Shown: positions 6,149-8,365 of the stretch, one piece after another
How positions within the stretch are numbered: position 1 is the first letter of the stretch
Layout of the letters: the number at the start of each line of letters is the position of its first letter
Source: JAQGLW01 sp035995725
GTDB lineage: Bacteria > Pseudomonadota > Gammaproteobacteria > Burkholderiales > Burkholderiaceae_D
Assembly (NCBI GenBank): GCA_035995725.1
Contig: DASYKE010000134.1
Location: 1-8,365 of the forward strand
Length of the DNA: 8,365 nt
Reading direction: 5' to 3'
Made by a program: the position numbers and the translations under genes
Notes under the pieces: model-generated
The model's input: only the letters and a program-made list of their open reading frames with translations
Databases searched by the model: none
Told to the model about the DNA's origin: nothing

Positions 6149-7129
6149 ATGACCATCAATCGCAGAGCGCTGCTGGCAAGCGCCACCATTTCACTTTTAT
6201 GCGCGGCATTTCCGGCTGTAGCGCAGGACAAGTGGCCTTCCAAGCCGATCACTTACATCGTGCCTTTCCCGCCGGGCGGCACCACCGATGTGCTGGGCCG
6301 GCTGATCGTGCCGAAGCTGGCCACCGCGCTCGGTGGCGCGACGATCATCATAGACAACAAAGGCGGTGCGGGCGGTTCGATCGGATCGGCGCTTGCCGCA
6401 AAAGCCCCGGCCGACGGTTACACGCTGCTCGGCGGCACTGTCAGCTCGCATGCCATCAATGTAAGCCTTTATCCAAGTCTCGGATACGACCCGGTCAAGT
6501 CCTTCACGCCTGTCGCGCTGATCGGCACCAACCCGACATTGTTGCTGGTGCGCCAGGATAGTCCGTTCAAGACTTTGCAGGATGTCATTGACGCGGCCAA
6601 GGCCAAAAAGCGGCTGACCTCGGCATCAGCCGGCAGCGGCACATCGCAGCACCTGTCGCTGGAAATGCTGAAGATAAGAAGCGGTATCGACATTACCCAC
6701 ATTCCCTACAAAGGCAGCGGCCCCGCGCTCATCGACACGATGGGAGGACAGGTCGACATGATGTTCGACACCCCTGCGGCGGCGGCCCAGCATATACAGA
6801 GCGGGAAGTTGCGCGCGCTGGCAGTAAGCTCTGCCACCCGTATCGCCTCGCTGCCGAATGTGCCTACCATTGCCGAAAGCGGTGTACCGGGTTACGAAGT
6901 GACTTCATGGCAGGGCGTGTTTGCCCCGGCCGGCACGCCGCAGCCTATCATCGAGCGGCTCCACAGCGAGATCGTCAAGATTCTCCAGGAGCCCGACATG
7001 CAGGATCGCCTGGCCAAGCTTGGCATGGAGCAGCAAAAGATGAGCACGCAGCAGTTCGCAGAATTCCAGAAGGACGAAGTTGCGAAATGGGCCGAGGTCA
7101 TCAGGAAAGGCAATATCAAGGTCGAATGA
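6149..7129 (+). CDS. Bug/TctC-family periplasmic solute-binding protein
   Basis: This 326-residue protein is a tripartite tricarboxylate transporter (TTT) receptor of the Bug/TctC family. Residues 1-25 form a Sec-type signal peptide (basic start with Arg-Arg, hydrophobic core, likely cleavage after AVA before QDK). The mature protein opens with KPITYIVPFPPGGTTDVLGR, the family signature whose Asp47 region contacts the ligand carboxylate. Later family segments are IPYKGSGPALIDTMGGQVDMMFD (about 190-210) and VPGYEVTSWQGVFAPAGTP. AAGGAG (6138-6143) lies 5 nt before the ATG, one of the better ribosome binding sites here. As last gene of the operon it probably binds the sugar acid degraded by the enzymes upstream. 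No TctA or TctB membrane partners are encoded nearby, so it is an orphan receptor that would work with permeases made elsewhere, or act as a sensor. The ligand is not readable from the sequence. Confidence 0.92.
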   Translation: MTINRRALLASATISLLCAAFPAVAQDKWPSKPITYIVPFPPGGTTDVLGRLIVPKLATALGGATIIIDNKGGAGGSIGSALAAKAPADGYTLLGGTVSSHAINVSLYPSLGYDPVKSFTPVALIGTNPTLLLVRQDSPFKTLQDVIDAAKAKKRLTSASAGSGTSQHLSLEMLKIRSGIDITHIPYKGSGPALIDTMGGQVDMMFDTPAAAAQHIQSGKLRALAVSSATRIASLPNVPTIAESGVPGYEVTSWQGVFAPAGTPQPIIERLHSEIVKILQEPDMQDRLAKLGMEQQKMSTQQFAEFQKDEVAKWAEVIRKGNIKVE

Positions 7130-7143
7130 CAGGCGGCAGCGCC

Positions 7144-7170
7144 CGCGCCGGGGTCATGGCTGCCGGCGCG
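7144..7170 (+). other. GC-rich hairpin after the operon
   Basis: CGCGCCGG (7144-7151) pairs perfectly with CCGGCGCG (7163-7170) around an 11-nt loop, starting 15 bases after the receptor stop codon. There is no T run after it, so it is either a 3' stability structure or part of a composite end of transcription with the inverted repeat at 7192-7245. Confidence 0.4.
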
Positions 7171-7191
7171 AACGATCGATCATCGAAAACG

Positions 7192-7245
7192 ATGGCATCA
7201 TGACGAAAGCCGCAACGATGAATTCATGCCGGGTCATGATGCCGT
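7192..7245. terminator. inverted repeat between convergent genes, putative bidirectional terminator
   Basis: GGCATCATGAC (7194-7204) and GTCATGATGCC (7233-7243) are a perfect 11-bp inverted repeat; one G-T and one A-T pair extend the stem to 7192-7245. The loop is 28 nt and contains its own 10-bp palindrome ATGAATTCAT (7218-7227). It lies between the plus-strand receptor gene and the minus-strand glycine-zipper gene, where a shared terminator is expected. On the minus strand the stem is followed by ATCGTTTTCG, a short T run; on the plus strand by a weaker T-rich ATTGATTTTC. The long loop and poor T tracts lower confidence. Confidence 0.45.
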
Positions 7246-7259
7246 AATTGATTTTCAGG

Positions 7260-7754
7260 CTAGCGGTTTCTCTTTGCTATTTCATTGCCGACGTAGCCGC
7301 CACCGACAGCGCCGGCGATTGTCGCAAGGGTACGGCCGTTGCCGCCGCCTACCTGACTGCCGATAAGACCGCCAACCACTGCACCGACTCCTATACCGAC
7401 CGGGCTATTTTGCGCAACAGGAGCCGGCTGCTGATAAACCGGCGCCGGGGAATACTGGCGTACAGGTTCTGCCTGCGTATATACAGCCGGCCGGGGGCGG
7501 GCCGGTGCTGCATGCACTACCTGTCTGCGCTGTACTGCGGGAGCCGAATACTGTACCGGAGCGGCGCCAATTCTGTCATCTGTTGCAGGCGCGGCCGGTG
7601 CTGCGATGGCAGCTGCGGCCGGTGCGGCTGTGCCATGTGAATTCGGTAATACTCCGGTGATAGCCGCCACGCCCACCAGGCTGACGAGCATGACTGACAC
7701 GGCAGCGCCCGCCATCAAAGGGTGAATACGGCTCGACGGTTGATTGATTTCCAT
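7260..7754 (-). CDS. glycine-zipper 2TM-domain protein with Ala/Pro/Gln-rich linker
   Basis: The chosen start gives 164 residues. An N-terminal hydrophobic segment (about residues 14-37, LMAGAAVSVMLVSLVGVAAI) could be a membrane anchor or uncleaved signal. A low-complexity linker rich in Ala, Pro, Gln and Val with Tyr-Ser/Gln-Pro repeats follows (about 41-117). The C-terminal domain, GVGAVVGGLIGSQVGGGNGR to AGAVGGGYVGNEIAKR, has the GxxxG spacing of glycine-zipper 2TM (17-kDa surface antigen-like) proteins of the cell envelope. An upstream ATG at 7781 would add 9 residues but has no ribosome binding site. The ATG at 7754 has GGAG (complement of 7761-7764) with a 6-nt spacer and is preferred. 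The gene converges on the sugar-acid operon and appears unrelated to it. The fold class is fairly clear; the role (envelope integrity or stress) is only a family guess. Confidence 0.82.
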   Translation of the reverse strand: MEINQPSSRIHPLMAGAAVSVMLVSLVGVAAITGVLPNSHGTAAPAAAAIAAPAAPATDDRIGAAPVQYSAPAVQRRQVVHAAPARPRPAVYTQAEPVRQYSPAPVYQQPAPVAQNSPVGIGVGAVVGGLIGSQVGGGNGRTLATIAGAVGGGYVGNEIAKRNR

Positions 7755-7794
7755 TTCAAACTCCAGTAAATCGCCTGACATGTGGCGTAAGAAC

Positions 7795-7824
7795 AGATTA
7801 CCGTTCTGCGCTTGCTGTTGTCAG
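7795..7824 (-). promoter_or_regulatory. weak candidate promoter of the glycine-zipper gene
   Basis: On the minus strand, CTGACA (complement of 7819-7824) and TAATCT (complement of 7795-7800) are separated by 18 bp, a passable sigma70 match about 40 bases before the preferred start codon. It overlaps a short inverted repeat, AGAAC (7790-7794) and GTTCT (7803-7807). The match is modest and could be chance. Confidence 0.25.
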
Positions 7825-7905
7825 CCCGAAAAATGTATCAGCCGTAAGCACTTGTAACCGGAACAGATCGAGGGAACCAGCTTGCTCCTTTCGGTTGCCG
7901 CAAGA

Positions 7906-7929
7906 AGCGCGTGTTGCAGCGCGTGTTGC
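7906..7929. repeat. tandem duplication of a 12-bp unit
   Basis: AGCGCGTGTTGC occurs twice back to back (7906-7917 and 7918-7929) with no mismatch, in the gap between the two minus-strand genes. The 226-base gap (7755-7980) holds no gene I can support. This looks like a small slippage duplication. Confidence 0.7.
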
Positions 7930-7980
7930 CGTTTTCATGAAGTACCGCAATCCCGCTCCGGTCACATTCTGGAACTGCTA

Positions 7981-8365
7981 TCAAGCCGGCTGTTTGAGCG
8001 CGGCGGCGCCATTCGAGAACAACACCTGGCCGATCACGTATTCCATACCGGTAGCAATGGCCAATATCGCCGAACCGACGGCCAGCAATTGAGTCGATGA
8101 CAACGCGGTCGACAAGCCCCAGAACGCGAGCAGCGACACCATGCGCAGCGCCCACAACACAAACTCGCGGGCAAATATGCGGTCGGACAGCGCCCCCCGA
8201 ATATCCAGCGTCTTCTGGTTGAGGACCTGTTCGCTGGCCGACAGAAAGGGGCCCCCTGCCGCCTTCAAAACTGTATATCCGATATACAGGGCCGGCACCC
8301 AGGCACTTGCGCCGAGCAGCACGAACGAGAAACCGACGACCAGGCACGAGCCGCCCAGCCAATGC
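7981..8365 (-). CDS. multi-pass membrane protein, probable transporter (C-terminal part, runs off the window)
   Basis: The minus-strand frame is open from the right edge to a stop at 7981-7983, giving at least the last 127 residues. Its true start lies outside the window, so an apparent GTG start at 8322 should not be used. Visible hydrophobic segments include LGGSCLVVGFSFVLLGASAW at the edge, then VPALYIGYTVLKAAGG, a region around FVLWALRMVSLLAFWGL, and LLAVGSAILAIATGMEYVIG near the end. A polar loop (SEQVLNQKTLDIRGALSDRI) lies between them and would be cytoplasmic by the positive-inside pattern. This arrangement suggests the last helices of a transporter of the major-facilitator kind, but I do not recognise the subfamily. 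It is transcribed in the same direction as the glycine-zipper gene with a 226-nt gap, so it is probably a separate unit. Confidence 0.65.
   Translation of the reverse strand, partial: HWLGGSCLVVGFSFVLLGASAWVPALYIGYTVLKAAGGPFLSASEQVLNQKTLDIRGALSDRIFAREFVLWALRMVSLLAFWGLSTALSSTQLLAVGSAILAIATGMEYVIGQVLFSNGAAALKQPA

Noticed and set aside
7755..7781. Upstream ATG adding nine residues to the glycine-zipper protein
   Set aside because: No ribosome binding site precedes it, while the internal ATG at 7754 has GGAG at the right distance and leads directly into the hydrophobic segment.
7838..8362. 174-codon minus-strand frame overlapping the membrane protein gene
   Set aside because: It is Arg- and Gly-rich with no membrane pattern; the frame ending at 7981 has clear hydrophobic helices and is the real one.

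Overview
The window looks like part of a moderately high-GC betaproteobacterial (Burkholderiales-type) chromosome. The basis is the codon use, a Bug/TctC-type periplasmic binding protein (a family greatly expanded in that order), and a sugar-acid catabolic operon of the kind found in Herbaspirillum-like and related bacteria. This assignment is an inference from gene content, not from a phylogenetic marker. I see no rRNA, tRNA, CRISPR array or insertion sequence.

Left part (1-541): non-coding. It holds a near-ideal sigma70 promoter (TTGACA, 16 bp, TATAAT at 163-190) with a perfect LacI-type palindrome, ATGACAGCGCTGTCAT at 199-214, sitting on the expected start of transcription. The untranslated leader that follows is about 345 nt. 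It contains a second CpG-centred palindrome (351-362), a half-site repeat (278-286) and a 9-bp hairpin (373-408).

Central operon (542-7129, all plus strand): a DHDPS/NAL-family lyase, an IlvD/Edd [Fe-S] sugar-acid dehydratase, a LacI/GntR-like repressor, an aldehyde dehydrogenase of the 2-oxoglutarate-semialdehyde type and a Bug/TctC periplasmic receptor. Together these fit the non-phosphorylative pentonate route. The receptor would help take up a sugar acid such as an arabonate or xylonate. IlvD/Edd would dehydrate it to a 2-keto-3-deoxy acid, the DHDPS-family enzyme would convert that to 2-oxoglutarate semialdehyde, and the dehydrogenase would make 2-oxoglutarate for the TCA cycle. The LacI protein probably represses its own operon through the 199-214 operator. 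No sugar dehydrogenase or lactonase lies in the window, so the operon appears to start from the acid rather than the sugar. A 42-codon reading frame with a signal-peptide-like start lies just before the repressor gene, and its last codons form the repressor's ribosome binding site.

Right part (7130-8365): an inverted repeat between convergent genes (probable terminator), then two minus-strand genes. One is a glycine-zipper membrane or envelope protein with an Ala/Pro/Gln-rich linker. The other is the 3' part of a multi-pass membrane protein, probably a transporter, that runs off the right edge.

No wholly new system is evident. The most useful leads are the enzyme specificity of the divergent DHDPS-family member, the operator and long leader, and the small reading frame coupled to the repressor.
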